A DNA stretch of 64,000 nucleotides from Cupidesulfovibrio sp000226255 (GTDB taxonomy: Bacteria > Desulfobacterota > Desulfovibrionia > Desulfovibrionales > Desulfovibrionaceae). Positions 17,568-27,245 of the stretch are shown in pieces; the stretch's first letter is position 1; every line of letters begins with the position of its first letter. The notes under the pieces are model-generated. The model was given only the letters and a program-made list of their open reading frames with translations, was not told the DNA's origin and did no database searches. A program made the position numbers and the translations under genes. The stretch lies in contig NZ_AP036014.1 in assembly GCF_003402415.2 (NCBI RefSeq), positions 1,240,001 to 1,304,000 of the forward strand, written 5' to 3'.

Positions 17568-17608
17568 GGGCGTCGGCCATGGGGCGTCGGCCATGGGGCG
17601 TCGGCATG
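17568..17608. repeat. 14-bp tandem repeat, three copies
   Basis: GGGCGTCGGCCATG occurs twice exactly, then once with one base missing. It lies in the 17442-17957 intergenic region between two minus-strand genes. That region shows no other gene or clear promoter. Confidence 0.8.
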
Positions 17609-17957
17609 CCCAAATGGGTTTTCCTGGGCTTGGACCTGGGGGCCTTGACATACTATGCGCACGCTGGGTGGCGGTGTCCATGTGGCAGCAGGCTGCCAGC
17701 CGGGCGAAACCGGTCGGCTGCCGACCGGGGCGGGGCGTCCGCCCCACCGTCCCTTCTGCCCGCTTGGTCCGCCTGGCCGTTTGCCCCGTCCGCGCGCTGT
17801 CGCCCCGGCGCATGCACGTTGCGCGCGTGCCGCGCCCACGGAATGCCGCCAGACGGTGCCGTGCCGTGGGGTCCGGCCAGGAAGGACGGCGGGTGATGGG
17901 GATGGGGGAATGGGGCGGCGGGCGCGTCGGGTTTGCGCATGCCCGGCCGGGCCGCTG

Positions 17958-20480
17958 CTAGCGTTGGCGCAGGGGCAGGGTGAAGGTGAAGTGCGCGCCT
18001 TTGCCCGGTTCCGTATGCAGGGCGAAGCTGCCGCCGTGATTGTGGGTTATCAGGAAGTACGACACCGACAACCCGAGCCCTGTGCCTTCGCCGGGGGGCT
18101 TGGTGGTGTAGAACGGATCGAAGGCGCGGGTGCGCACCTCGGGCGGCATGCCAGGGCCATTGTCGCTTACGGTCACCGCCACCAGGTTATGATGGCGTTC
18201 GGTGCGGATGGTCAGGGTGGGCGGCGCGCCGTCGGCCGGGGGATGGGCGGCCAGGGCCTGGGCGGCGTTCTTGAACAGGTTCAGCAGCACCTGCTCCACC
18301 TCGGTGGGCAGGCAGGGCACTGGCGGCAGACCGGGGGCGTAGTGGCGCACGATGCGCAGCATCCTGAAGTCGTACAGTTTTTTCAAATCGTAATCATTGG
18401 CGGCCAGTTCCAGCGTGTTCTCGATGAGCCGGTGCAGGTCCTGCGCCACGAAAGAGCCGTCCGCCTTGCGGCTGAAGTCGAGCATGTTGGCCACGATGTG
18501 CGCTGCCCGCGCCCCGGAGGCCGCTATGTCGTCGAGCATGCGCAGTATCTCGCGTCGCTTGAGGTAGCCCCGCACCTGTTCGAGGGAAAGCCCCGCCTCG
18601 CGGGCGGCGGTTTCGTTGTCTGGCCTCCCCGGCTCCACCCGGCGGCGCATGTTCTGCACCGCCTGCAGGATGCCGCCGAGCGGGTTGTTGATCTCGTGGG
18701 CCATGCCCGCCGCAAGGCCGCCCACGGTGAGCATCTTTTCCGTCTGGACCATCATCTCGCGGATGCGTTCGCGTTCGGTCACGTCATCCACGCGGATGAC
18801 GGCCCCGTGCGCGCCGTTGGCCACCAGCGGAAAGACCGTCACCTCCTCGCAACGCATCGTGTCGCCCTCGGGATGCAACTGGCGCTGCCCCCCCTTGGGC
18901 TGGCCGTCCTCCAGCGCCTCGATCACCAGCGGCTTCAGCCGTTCCAGCCGGGGAAACACCTCGCCCAGGGGACGGCCCGTGGCCTCGGTCGCCTCCAGCC
19001 CGGTGGCGCTGGCCGCGTGGTGGTTCCAGTGGGTTACCAAGCCGTCTGGCGACACGCCGACGATGATCGAGGGCATGGAGTCGAGCGTGTTGGCCAGCAG
19101 GTTGCGCAGCCGCCGCAACTGTCGTTCAGAGGCAGCCCTGCGGCGCATCATGTACGCCAGCACGGCAATGGTGGAGGCCAGCGATGCCACCAGCAGGGCC
19201 AGCACGTTGAGCTGGATGCGATAGGCCCGGTAGAGCGAGAAGGGCCGGTCGACCACCGTGCTTTCCGGGGGCAGCAGGCGTTCGGAAATGGCCCACCGCT
19301 CCAGCGAGGGGGCGCGGTACAGGAAACGGTTCACCCCTTCGGTCTGTACGGGGATGTCCGCCGCGCGGGTGCCGGAAAGCACCCGCAGGGCCATGCGGCC
19401 CAGCGCCTCGGCCTGCATGGACGCACCGGACAGCTTGCCCCCCACCACCGCGCCGCGCAGGTTGAAATCCACCTGGCAGTGCACGGGAACCCGCGTGGCC
19501 TCGGCGATGCGCTCGCCCATGTCCTCGAAGGTGGTGGCGTAGCCCGTTGGGTCGGAAAAATACACGCCCAGCAGCACGGCCGCGCCCTGCGGCAGCGTGG
19601 CCAGGCGGGAGAGCAGATCGTCGAAGGGCAGCGGCGGAAACTCGTGCACCTGCACGCCGTCGGGCAGCCCGACCAATTGCTTCCGCATGCTCTCGGCCAC
19701 GGCCCTGCCGGTTTCGGTGTGGTCGTTGACGAGATGGATGTGGCGCGTGCCGGGGTGCATCGCCAGCATCGCCTCTGCCGTCTCGCGGGCGGAGAAGGTG
19801 CTGAGTACGCCGGAAAGCTGCGGAATGGCCGTGGTCAGGCTGTCATGGTAATGGTTCACCCCGCAGAAAAGCACGGGCACGCCTGGGAACAGCGCGGCAT
19901 GCCACTTCTCCAGAAAGTCGAGGGCGTCGTCGTCGCTGGTCAGGATGAGGGCGGGCGTGCGCCCCGCGTATTTCAGGGCCAGCAGGGCCGCGAAGGCGTT
20001 CAGGTATTCCGGCGTGGACACGCGTTTGGAATCCAGGTTTTCCACGCGCAGGGCGATGTTGTTGTCTGCGGGGGCCAGTATGCGCTCGATGGTGTCGGTG
20101 ATTTCCCGCACCCGGCCCATGCCTTGTTCGTAAGAGTTCAGCAGCAGCACCAGTTTCCTGCTGTCCTGCGGCTGGACGCCCCGCGCGGCGATGGCGTCGG
20201 CCAGGGTCTTGACCACGGAATCTGCCACCGAGCGCGCCACGGCCTCTGACGTGGCGTTGGCCGCCGGGCGTTCCGGCCCCGCCCCGCTCGACATGTCCGC
20301 CATGTTCGCCCTGTCCGTAATGTCGGGCGGGGCGTTTCCGGTGGCCAGGGCGGCGGGCGTCCACACCATCACGGCCATCACGGCCAGCGCGATGAACAGC
20401 CCGGCCAGCGCCAGCCGCGAAAGGCCCTTTGCGGCTCCTCGCCGCCCAAGACCGTGCATTGCGCGTTGCAGGGCTGTCAT
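17958..20480 (-). CDS. Sensor histidine kinase with periplasmic binding-protein-like sensor (second of a tandem pair)
   Basis: 840 residues. An N-terminal signal anchor (about 24-47) precedes a periplasmic domain (about 95-385) of type I binding-protein/ABC_sub_bind style, with LVLLLNSYEQGMGRV, ALILTSDDDALDFL and GVPVLFCGVNHY. TM2 is at about 430-450. A PAS domain follows, then HisKA with H595 in GMAHEINNPLGG and an HATPase with DNGPGMPPEV and GTGLGLSVSYF. No receiver is present and no response regulator is adjacent. Its ATG overlaps the upstream paralogue's TGA (ATGA), so translation is coupled. A short repeat-derived stretch ITDRANMADMSS follows the anchor. The ligand is unknown. Confidence 0.9.
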   Translation of the reverse strand: MTALQRAMHGLGRRGAAKGLSRLALAGLFIALAVMAVMVWTPAALATGNAPPDITDRANMADMSSGAGPERPAANATSEAVARSVADSVVKTLADAIAARGVQPQDSRKLVLLLNSYEQGMGRVREITDTIERILAPADNNIALRVENLDSKRVSTPEYLNAFAALLALKYAGRTPALILTSDDDALDFLEKWHAALFPGVPVLFCGVNHYHDSLTTAIPQLSGVLSTFSARETAEAMLAMHPGTRHIHLVNDHTETGRAVAESMRKQLVGLPDGVQVHEFPPLPFDDLLSRLATLPQGAAVLLGVYFSDPTGYATTFEDMGERIAEATRVPVHCQVDFNLRGAVVGGKLSGASMQAEALGRMALRVLSGTRAADIPVQTEGVNRFLYRAPSLERWAISERLLPPESTVVDRPFSLYRAYRIQLNVLALLVASLASTIAVLAYMMRRRAASERQLRRLRNLLANTLDSMPSIIVGVSPDGLVTHWNHHAASATGLEATEATGRPLGEVFPRLERLKPLVIEALEDGQPKGGQRQLHPEGDTMRCEEVTVFPLVANGAHGAVIRVDDVTERERIREMMVQTEKMLTVGGLAAGMAHEINNPLGGILQAVQNMRRRVEPGRPDNETAAREAGLSLEQVRGYLKRREILRMLDDIAASGARAAHIVANMLDFSRKADGSFVAQDLHRLIENTLELAANDYDLKKLYDFRMLRIVRHYAPGLPPVPCLPTEVEQVLLNLFKNAAQALAAHPPADGAPPTLTIRTERHHNLVAVTVSDNGPGMPPEVRTRAFDPFYTTKPPGEGTGLGLSVSYFLITHNHGGSFALHTEPGKGAHFTFTLPLRQR

Positions 20481-22915
20481 GACGCTGGCCCCAGCGGCAG
20501 GGTGAAGGTGAAGGTTGTTCCCTGGCCGGGTTCCGACGCCACGGTGAAGGTGCCCTTGTGGTTCTGGGTGATGATGAAGAACGCCACGGACAGCCCGAGG
20601 CCGGTGCCATCGCCCGGCGGGCGGGTGGTGTAGAAGGGGTCGAACACGCGGGCGCGCACCTCTGGCGGCATGCCGGGGCCGTTGTCGGTCACGGTCACGG
20701 CCACGCCATCCGGGATGCATTCGGCACGCACGGTGATGGTGGGCGGCGCGCCCCCGGCCGGGGTGAACCCCGCGAGAGCCTGCGCGGCGTTGCGCAGCAG
20801 GTTCAGCAGCACCTGTTCCACCTCGGTGGGCAGGCAGGCGGGCTTGGGCAGGTCCGGCGGCACCAGCAGTTCCACGCGCAGTTTGCGGAAGTCGTGGTTT
20901 TCGCGAAAGCTGTAGTCGCTGGCGGCAAGTTCCACGGCGTTGGCCACCAGCGCGCCGATGTCGCATTCCACGTGCGAAGACGTGCTGCGGCGGCTGAAGT
21001 TGAGCATGTTGGAGACGATGCGCGCCGCGCGCAACCCGGCCTCGCGCACCCCGGCGGCCATGCGCAGCACGCCGCGCCGCTCCAGGTAGTCACGCACCTG
21101 CTCCACGGTGCAGCCCATGGCCTGGGCGGCCTCTTCGTTGGCGGTACGCCCCGGCTCGATGCGGCGCAGCACGTTCTGCACGGCCTGCAGGATGCCGCCC
21201 AGGGGGTTGTTGATCTCGTGGGCCATGCCCGCCGCAAGCCCGCCCACCGACAGCATGCGTTCGGTCTGGATCATCATTTCCCGCACCCGCTCGCGCTCGG
21301 TCACGTCGTCCAGCCGGATGACCGCGCCTTCCATGCCGTTGGCGGCCAGGGGAAACACGGTGACGTCCTCGTACCGGGGGACGCCGTTATCGGTGCGCAC
21401 CAGCCGTTCGCCGCGCACGGGCAATTGGCTGTCCAGCGCCTCGCGCACGCGCGGCAGTTGCGGCGCAAGGCGCGGAAACACCTCGTCCAGCGCCCGGCCC
21501 ATGGCCGCGTCAGGCTCCACGCCAGACATGCGCACCGCCTGGCGGTTCCACTGGATGATGCGCCCTTCGGGCGAGACGCCCACCACCACGGAGGGCATGG
21601 AATCGAGGATGTTGGCCAGCAGGTTGCGCAGCTTGCGCAGTTCGGCCTCGGTCCGCGCCTTGTGGCGCATGACGATGATCAGGGCCACGACGGTGGCGAG
21701 CATGGCCGCCACGAAGCCCGCGATGACGAGGATTTCCCTGGTGTAGGCGCGATAGAGGGAGAAGGGCCGCTCCACCACCTCGCTGTCCGGGGGCAGCGAG
21801 GCCTCGTCGATGCGCCATCTGTGCAACTGTGTGTAGTCGAAAAGAAACTCGCCAGGTCCGCGCCGTACGGGCAGGGCGGCCGGATCTTCACCCGCAAGGA
21901 TGCGCCGCCCGAGGTCTGCCATGATGCGCCCCTGCGTCTGGCTGTTGACCAGTTTGCCGCCCACCATGTTGCCGCTCAGGTTGAAGCCCATGATGCAGTA
22001 GACGGGCACCCGCGCCGCCGAGGTGATGCGCAGCCCGGCTTCCTCGTAGGTGGCCGTGCGGGCCGTGGCGTCGGAGTGGTACACGCCCAGCAGCACCGCG
22101 GTTTCCGGTCCCAGCGCTGCCACCTGGCGCAACAGGTCGGACAGGGGGATGTCGGCGTTCCAGCGCAGCCGCACGCGGCCCTCCAGGGGGCGCAGCGCCT
22201 CGGCCAGCTCCGCCGCCGTGGAGCGGCCGCTTTCGGTGTAGTCGTTGATGATGAACAGTTCCTCGACGCCGGGGTGTGCGCGCAACAGGAATTGCGCGGT
22301 TTCGTACGGGTAGTGTTCTTCCGTGACGCCGGTGACGCCGGGCATGCCCTCGACGCGGGCGGGCGAGAAATTGTTGACGCCGCCGAACACCACCGGCACG
22401 CCGGGAAAGAGCGCATCGCGGTAGCGGCGCAGGAAGTTCAGGGCGTGGTCGTCGGAGCACAGCAGCAGCGCGGGGCGCGTGGTGGCGTACTTGGCGCGCA
22501 ACATGGCGGCGAAGGCGGCGAAGTAGGCGTCGCCGTGCACCGCCTTGGTGTCCATGTTCTCCACGCGCAGCAGCACGTTGCCGCCGGGCGGGGCAAGGTC
22601 CGCCTCCACCGCGTCGGTAAGGTCGCGCACCCAGTGCATTCTCTGGTCGTAGGAATTGATCAGCAGGGCCTGCACCGGCGGGGTGGCGGGCAGCGCGTAA
22701 GGATCGGCGAAGGTGATGGCGCAGAGCAGGGCGCCAGCGGAAAGCAGCAGGGACGGCAGCAGCCAGCGCAGGCGCCGGGGGCTTCGCCTTGGGGAGCGGC
22801 CCGGCCTGGAGGGCTGCCGATCGTGGTCGCCCCCGCGTCCCTGGGGCGGGTCGGTGTCGGCGGCGGGGTCCGGGGGCTCTGAACGCCCGGCCTGAATGAC
22901 ATGCGAAACGGGCAT
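20477..22915 (-). CDS. Sensor histidine kinase with periplasmic binding-protein-like sensor (first of a tandem pair)
   Basis: 812 residues, co-linear with the downstream kinase over its whole length and strikingly similar by eye. It starts with a basic tail of ~50 residues and a membrane anchor (LLPSLLLSAGALLCAITF). The periplasmic domain contains QALLINSYDQRMHWVRDL and GVPVVFGGVNNF. TM2, a PAS domain, HisKA with H566 in GMAHEINNPLGG, and an HATPase with GTGLGLSVAFF follow. ATG 22915 is chosen because the anchor follows it; the reading frame stays open to 23152 and an in-frame GTG lies nine bases upstream, so the start is uncertain. Duplication followed by divergence of the sensor domain suggests two related ligands or a heteromeric sensor. 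Confidence 0.88.
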   Translation of the reverse strand: MPVSHVIQAGRSEPPDPAADTDPPQGRGGDHDRQPSRPGRSPRRSPRRLRWLLPSLLLSAGALLCAITFADPYALPATPPVQALLINSYDQRMHWVRDLTDAVEADLAPPGGNVLLRVENMDTKAVHGDAYFAAFAAMLRAKYATTRPALLLCSDDHALNFLRRYRDALFPGVPVVFGGVNNFSPARVEGMPGVTGVTEEHYPYETAQFLLRAHPGVEELFIINDYTESGRSTAAELAEALRPLEGRVRLRWNADIPLSDLLRQVAALGPETAVLLGVYHSDATARTATYEEAGLRITSAARVPVYCIMGFNLSGNMVGGKLVNSQTQGRIMADLGRRILAGEDPAALPVRRGPGEFLFDYTQLHRWRIDEASLPPDSEVVERPFSLYRAYTREILVIAGFVAAMLATVVALIIVMRHKARTEAELRKLRNLLANILDSMPSVVVGVSPEGRIIQWNRQAVRMSGVEPDAAMGRALDEVFPRLAPQLPRVREALDSQLPVRGERLVRTDNGVPRYEDVTVFPLAANGMEGAVIRLDDVTERERVREMMIQTERMLSVGGLAAGMAHEINNPLGGILQAVQNVLRRIEPGRTANEEAAQAMGCTVEQVRDYLERRGVLRMAAGVREAGLRAARIVSNMLNFSRRSTSSHVECDIGALVANAVELAASDYSFRENHDFRKLRVELLVPPDLPKPACLPTEVEQVLLNLLRNAAQALAGFTPAGGAPPTITVRAECIPDGVAVTVTDNGPGMPPEVRARVFDPFYTTRPPGDGTGLGLSVAFFIITQNHKGTFTVASEPGQGTTFTFTLPLGPAS

Positions 22916-23719
22916 GCGGCGCACTCGTGCTGCAGGAGGTGAGCGTGGGACTTCCTCCAGTATTGGCAGAACGCGCGGGCGAACGCAACGGGTATCGCCG
23001 CCGGAGAACTGTCGGCGGGCTGTCGGCAAGGGGGCCATGCCTCGCGCAGGCGGGGACGGAGAAGGGGGCAGTGCGCCGCAAGGCCCGACGGCACGCGCGG
23101 CGGACGCTGCCTGACGCAGCAATTGGGTCAGGATGAGGGCGGGCAGGCGCACGTGGTGCCAGTCGATGGTCGTGGAGCCAGCGGCGGATGGGGCGGGAGC
23201 CGAGCCGTCCCTGGCTACGTTGGCTGAAGCGTCCAGTCAGGACGTGAGGGGCACTGGGCGGGAACAGGTCGGACGAAGGAATGGGTGGCCGACGTGCCAG
23301 CGAAAACATATATAGCTTTTTATGTAGCGAGGCGGGCGCAATATGCGTTTTCGCCGCGCGGTGACGCAAGGCCAGTCGGGGGAACCGGCATATGCGCCGG
23401 GCAGGTCCGGCCGCCACGCCGTGCTGCATGAGGATGCGTCACGTTGCCGCGCCTCGGCCTGGTGTATGGTGTGATTGGGGCATCCCCTACTTTCCTTGCG
23501 GTGCGTTCTCGGCTACAATTGCGGGAGAACGAGAGGCAGGGAGTGCGCCGGGTCGCATCGCCGTGGCGGTGGGGCCATGCGGGCGCCGGGCCTGAACCGG
23601 TTCGCGAGCGACGCCGCGCGGCCCCATGCACATGTCGTGAACGCTTCGGTCCTTCACTCTCGTGGACCCCGCGTGATGCCCGCACCCTGCACCCCGAACG
23701 CCGTCGGAATGCAACAGAG
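22916..23719. other. 800-bp divergent intergenic region
   Basis: Lies between the kinase pair (minus) and the PilZ-mot operon (plus). No convincing gene. An AT-rich patch at about 23306-23325 (ACATATATAGCTTTTTATGT) stands out in high-G+C surroundings and is a candidate promoter or protein-binding region for either direction. No -35/-10 pair could be fixed with confidence. Confidence 0.4.
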
Positions 23720-24328
23720 ATGGACGAGACCGAGCGCAGGAACAATTACAGGGTGGACGCTCCGACGGGCTTTTTGCGCGAAGTCGCCGTGTGGCGCGAC
23801 CGCGCCGTGGCCGGGAACCGTCTGTCGCTGGAAGAACTGGGCGCGCCCGACGCGGTGGGCATGGCGGGCGGGGGCGGCATCGCCGTGACGGACGTGAGCA
23901 CGCGGGGCCTGCGTCTGCGCCTTTGGGCGGACGTTGCGCGGCGTTTGCGTTTTGAGTCCGGTGGCGCGCTTCCTTCCGGGGAGATGCATGTCTACCTCAA
24001 GCTGCTGTCCCCCGCGCCCTGCGCGGAGACGCGCTACTGCACGCTTTTCCTGGGCGCCCGCGTGACCCATGTGGAACATGCGGACGGCGGCGTGCTGCTG
24101 GGGCTGCACATTACGTCACGCGGCGTGCCGGAAAAGGCCGATAAGGCCTTCCGCATGTTCGACGCGGGGCGCTACGGCGTAAAGGAACTGACCCGCTGGT
24201 GCGACGAGGTGGCCCGCATGGGCCGGGGCATCCTGCCCGCACCGTCGCCCGGCCTTGACCTTGAGCATCTGCTTGCGGAAATCGACGCCGTGCATGCGTG
24301 CGGCGACGTGCAGGCCAACAGGAACTGA
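23720..24328 (+). CDS. PilZ-domain protein, predicted c-di-GMP effector of the stator operon
   Basis: 202 residues. The PilZ signature is visible: RxxxR in ERRNNYRV at the extreme N-terminus and DxSxxG in VTDVSTRGLRL about 50 residues on, followed by alternating beta strands (HVYLKLLSP, GLHITSRG). These residues bind cyclic di-GMP in characterised family members. The C-terminal ~60 residues are helical. It ends 9 bp before motA, so it is almost certainly cotranscribed with the stator genes. A role as flagellar brake or stator regulator is inferred from context. ATG 23720 is preceded by only a weak AGAG. Confidence 0.78.
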   Translation: MDETERRNNYRVDAPTGFLREVAVWRDRAVAGNRLSLEELGAPDAVGMAGGGGIAVTDVSTRGLRLRLWADVARRLRFESGGALPSGEMHVYLKLLSPAPCAETRYCTLFLGARVTHVEHADGGVLLGLHITSRGVPEKADKAFRMFDAGRYGVKELTRWCDEVARMGRGILPAPSPGLDLEHLLAEIDAVHACGDVQANRN

Positions 24329-24337
24329 CGATACGCC

Positions 24338-25183
24338 ATGTTCGCCATACTCGGTCTTGTTGTCGTTTTCGGCTCGATCATCGGCGGCTACCTGATGTCG
24401 CACGGCGTGATGCACGTGCTGTGGCAGCCCGCCGAACTGATCATCATCCTCGGGGCGGCCATCGGCGCGTTCATCGTCTCCAGCACCAAGTATTCGCTCG
24501 GGCTGGTGATGAAGAACCTGAAGATGGTCATGGGCGATCCGGGCATGAGCAAGGCCAAGTATCTCGAGATACTCGGGCTGCTCAACTCGCTGTTCGTCAA
24601 GATGCACCGCGAAGGGGTGATCAGCATCGAACAGGACATCGAAAAGCCGGAAGGCAGCTCCATCTTCAACAAGTACCCCGCCATCGCCAAGGACAAGCAC
24701 ACCGTGCATTTCATCGGCGATACGCTGCGGGTGTACCTGACCACCGGCGACCCCAACGAGATCGACAGCCTGATGGAAGTGGACATGAAGTCCATGCACG
24801 AGGAAGAGTCCATCGCCCCGCATTCCATCGGGCGCATGGCCGAATCGCTGCCCGGCATGGGTATCGTGGCGGCGGTGCTTGGCGTCGTGCTGACCATGGG
24901 CAAGATCAGCGAACCGCCCGAGGTGCTGGGCCACCACATCGGGGCGGCGCTCATCGGCACCTTCATCGGTATCCTGTTCTGTTATGGCGTGTTCGGCCCC
25001 ATGGGCGCCAAGATCGAGCAGTGCAACCATGAGCACCACATGTATTTCGCGGTGATCAAGGAGGCGGTGGCCGCCGCCATCCGCGGATCGACGCCGATCA
25101 TCGCGGTGGAGTACGGCCGCCGGGCCATTCCGCATACCTTCCGGCCCACGTTCGCCGAGATGGAAGAAAAGCTGAAGAGCTGA
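24338..25183 (+). CDS. motA: Flagellar motor stator protein MotA
   Basis: 281 residues, the normal MotA length. Two N-terminal helices (VVVFGSIIGGYLM, AELIIILGAAIGAFIV) are followed by a large cytoplasmic loop and two C-terminal helices (GIVAAVLGVVLTM, LIGTFIGILFCYGVFGP). Family signatures include ESLPGMGIVAAVLG and PTFAEMEE near the end. MotA with MotB forms the proton-driven torque unit in the inner membrane. MotB follows after 67 bp and a PilZ gene precedes by 9 bp. Confidence 0.96.
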   Translation: MFAILGLVVVFGSIIGGYLMSHGVMHVLWQPAELIIILGAAIGAFIVSSTKYSLGLVMKNLKMVMGDPGMSKAKYLEILGLLNSLFVKMHREGVISIEQDIEKPEGSSIFNKYPAIAKDKHTVHFIGDTLRVYLTTGDPNEIDSLMEVDMKSMHEEESIAPHSIGRMAESLPGMGIVAAVLGVVLTMGKISEPPEVLGHHIGAALIGTFIGILFCYGVFGPMGAKIEQCNHEHHMYFAVIKEAVAAAIRGSTPIIAVEYGRRAIPHTFRPTFAEMEEKLKS

Positions 25184-25250
25184 CGCGCCGGGCCAACGGC
25201 GGCGGGCCGCAACCGGCCCGTGCCGCGCCGCGCGCACAGGGAGGAACGCC

Positions 25251-25976
25251 ATGGCTGGCGGTGGATCATGGAAAGTTGCCTACGCCGACTTCGTGACGGC
25301 GATGATGGCCTTTTTCCTGCTGATGTGGATTCTGAACATGACCCCGCCGGAGACCAAGCAGGCCCTGGCCGGGTACTTCTCCACCGAGCGGTCCCTGTTT
25401 GATTCGAGCAACGTGTCGCCCGTGGCCAACAACCCCTTCGTGCAGGGGGTGGACAAGCTGGATACGCGCGACTTCAAGGTGTCGGAAACCGAAAAGTCGC
25501 ATTACGCCATCGCCCAGAAGCTGAAGCAGATGCTGATGGCCGACGCCATTCCGCAGAACGCCAGCGGCATAAGCGCCGACGACGTGGGCGTGCTGCTGCG
25601 GGTGAACAGCGACGTGATGTTCAAGGCAGGTTCGGCGGAACTGGTGCCGGAAGGCTCCAAGGTGCTGGACGAGGTGATCAAGATACTGCGCGAATATAAC
25701 CTGTACCTGATGGTGCGCGGCCACAGCGACAGCGGCGAGGTGGCCGCGGGCAGCCCCTATCCTTCCAACTGGGAACTTTCCGGCGCGCGCGCGGCGGCCG
25801 CCGTGCGCTACATCATCGAACGCGGCGGCATCAAGCCCACCCGGCTGCGCGGCATAGCCTACGCGGACACGCGGCCGCTGGAACCCAACACCACCCCCGA
25901 AGGGCGCGGCAAGAACCGGCGCGTGGAGTTTCATTTCCACAGGCCGGAAGTCATGTCGTACAACGTGGTCTACTGA
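25251..25976 (+). CDS. motB: Flagellar motor stator protein MotB
   Basis: 241 residues. The short N-terminus leads into the single membrane helix AYADFVTAMMAFFLLMWIL with the proton-carrying Asp at residue 13. A plug/linker region follows, then an OmpA/Pal-like peptidoglycan-binding domain with VRGHSDSGEV, LSGARAAAAVRYIIERGG and GRGKNRRVEFHF. AGGGAGGA precedes the ATG. A strong terminator directly after the gene closes the operon. Confidence 0.96.
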   Translation: MAGGGSWKVAYADFVTAMMAFFLLMWILNMTPPETKQALAGYFSTERSLFDSSNVSPVANNPFVQGVDKLDTRDFKVSETEKSHYAIAQKLKQMLMADAIPQNASGISADDVGVLLRVNSDVMFKAGSAELVPEGSKVLDEVIKILREYNLYLMVRGHSDSGEVAAGSPYPSNWELSGARAAAAVRYIIERGGIKPTRLRGIAYADTRPLEPNTTPEGRGKNRRVEFHFHRPEVMSYNVVY

Positions 25977-26009
25977 CGCGCCCCCCTGGCGCGGGCATTG
26001 CTTTTTCGC

Positions 26010-26045
26010 GCGGGGCGGGCCGGTGGCTCGCCCCGCTTGCTCTTT
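26010..26045 (+). terminator. Rho-independent terminator of the PilZ-motAB operon
   Basis: A 12-bp stem GCGGGGCGGGCC/GGCTCGCCCCGC (one G-U pair) with a GGT loop, followed by TTGCTCTTT. It lies 34 bp after the motB stop. Confidence 0.8.
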
Positions 26046-26214
26046 GGGGGATGGGCGCGTATTTGCGGCGTTGACGCCCGGCAAGGCCGAAAAGGTCTCT
26101 GGGGGGCCTGGCCAGGCCCGTCAGGCCAGCTTGACCAGCCTGGCCAGCCAGGTCTGGGGCGTCCGGCCGCGCAAGGAGTGATCGTCCCCACTTGGCGACG
26201 AGTGTCTCCGAGCT

Positions 26215-26259
26215 GGGCGAACAGGGCGAACAGGGCGAACAGGGTGAACAGGGGCAACC
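26215..26259. repeat. 9-bp tandem repeat, about five copies
   Basis: GGGCGAACA three times exactly, then GGGTGAACA and a degenerate fifth unit. It lies in the intergenic stretch 26046-26382, which holds no other feature. Confidence 0.85.
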
Positions 26260-26382
26260 GCGTGCGACGCGGGCGCGCTATGGGCGCGACGGCTTCCGGC
26301 GTCCTCCTTTCAGCCCACCTCCATTCTCCCATCATCTCATCAACATGGGGCCGCACGGCCCGCACCCATACAGGAGACGGAC

Positions 26383-27054
26383 ATGCCGTTCATGTTGTCC
26401 CGCACCACAGCCACCGCAAAACGTTCCCGGCTTCGCGCATCCGGCCCGGTCATGGCACGGGCGCTTCCGGCGCGTTTGCAGTTGACCGTCGTCGTGGCCT
26501 TTGTGCTGGCCCTTTCGCTGGCCCTGGCGGGCTGCGCCTCGCAGGAGCCGTTGAAGGCATACAACCCCATGGGGGTTTCCGGAAAGGTCAACCCCGAGGC
26601 CGAGAAGTATTTCGCCATGGCCCATGTGCTGTGGAAGGGCGGCGAAACCTGCACCGAGCCGGAAAAGGCCGTGGCCTACCTGAACAAGGCCATCGCCCTG
26701 CAGCCAGACTACTGGCAGGCCCATGCCCGGCGGGGGCTGGCCTATAGCGACATGGGGCTGTGGGACGAGGCCTTCGACGACCTGACGTACGCGGTGCGGC
26801 AGCACCCCTCGGCCGAGAATTACGCTTACCGGGGCCTGGTGGCCTTTCGCATGGGCAACCGGCTGGGCGCGCGCAGGGACCTGACGCGATCTCTCGAACT
26901 TGACGCGGCGCAGCACCGGGCGTGGAACTACCGGGGGGCGGTGAACCTGGCCGACGACGAAATCGCCGCCGCCTGCGCCGACTTTGGCAAGGGCTGCTCC
27001 AACGGCGATTGCACCGGGATGGAATCTGCCCGGCGCGAGGGGCTCTGCAAGTAG
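26383..27054 (+). CDS. TPR-repeat lipoprotein
   Basis: 223 residues. A basic N-terminus and hydrophobic helix end in the lipobox LALAGCAS, with the lipid-modified Cys near residue 51. TPR-like helices follow: PEKAVAYLNKAIALQPDYWQAHARRGLAY, DLTYAVRQHPSAENYAYRGLVAF and DLTRSLELDAAQHRAWNYRGAV. The C-terminus has three cysteines (KGCSNGDCTG, EGLCK) that could form disulfides in the periplasm. AGGAGAC precedes ATG 26383. Likely a scaffold at the outer membrane; the partner is unknown. Confidence 0.8.
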   Translation: MPFMLSRTTATAKRSRLRASGPVMARALPARLQLTVVVAFVLALSLALAGCASQEPLKAYNPMGVSGKVNPEAEKYFAMAHVLWKGGETCTEPEKAVAYLNKAIALQPDYWQAHARRGLAYSDMGLWDEAFDDLTYAVRQHPSAENYAYRGLVAFRMGNRLGARRDLTRSLELDAAQHRAWNYRGAVNLADDEIAAACADFGKGCSNGDCTGMESARREGLCK

Positions 27055-27082
27055 CGGGGCGCGCGCCGCGTTCGCGCATGGC

Positions 27083-27102
27083 GGGGGGTTGACCAGCCCC
27101 CC
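27083..27102 (+). terminator. Possible terminator after the TPR lipoprotein
   Basis: GGGGGG/CCCCCC stem with an 8-base loop 28 bp past the stop. No T tract; low confidence. Confidence 0.3.
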
Positions 27103-27245
27103 TGGCCGCACCATGATATGGCATGGAGCCTGGACCGGCGGCGTCCATGCCTGCGCGGGCCTGCGCGGGCCAGCGCGGGCGGACGGGGGCCCGGCCGGAA
27201 GCGCCAGCCGCGAACACCGACCATCTCCCCGACGCGAGCCCAGCC

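Noticed and set aside
17645..17650. TTGACA as a promoter -35 element
   Set aside because: No -10 element at 16-19 bp and no plus-strand gene downstream.
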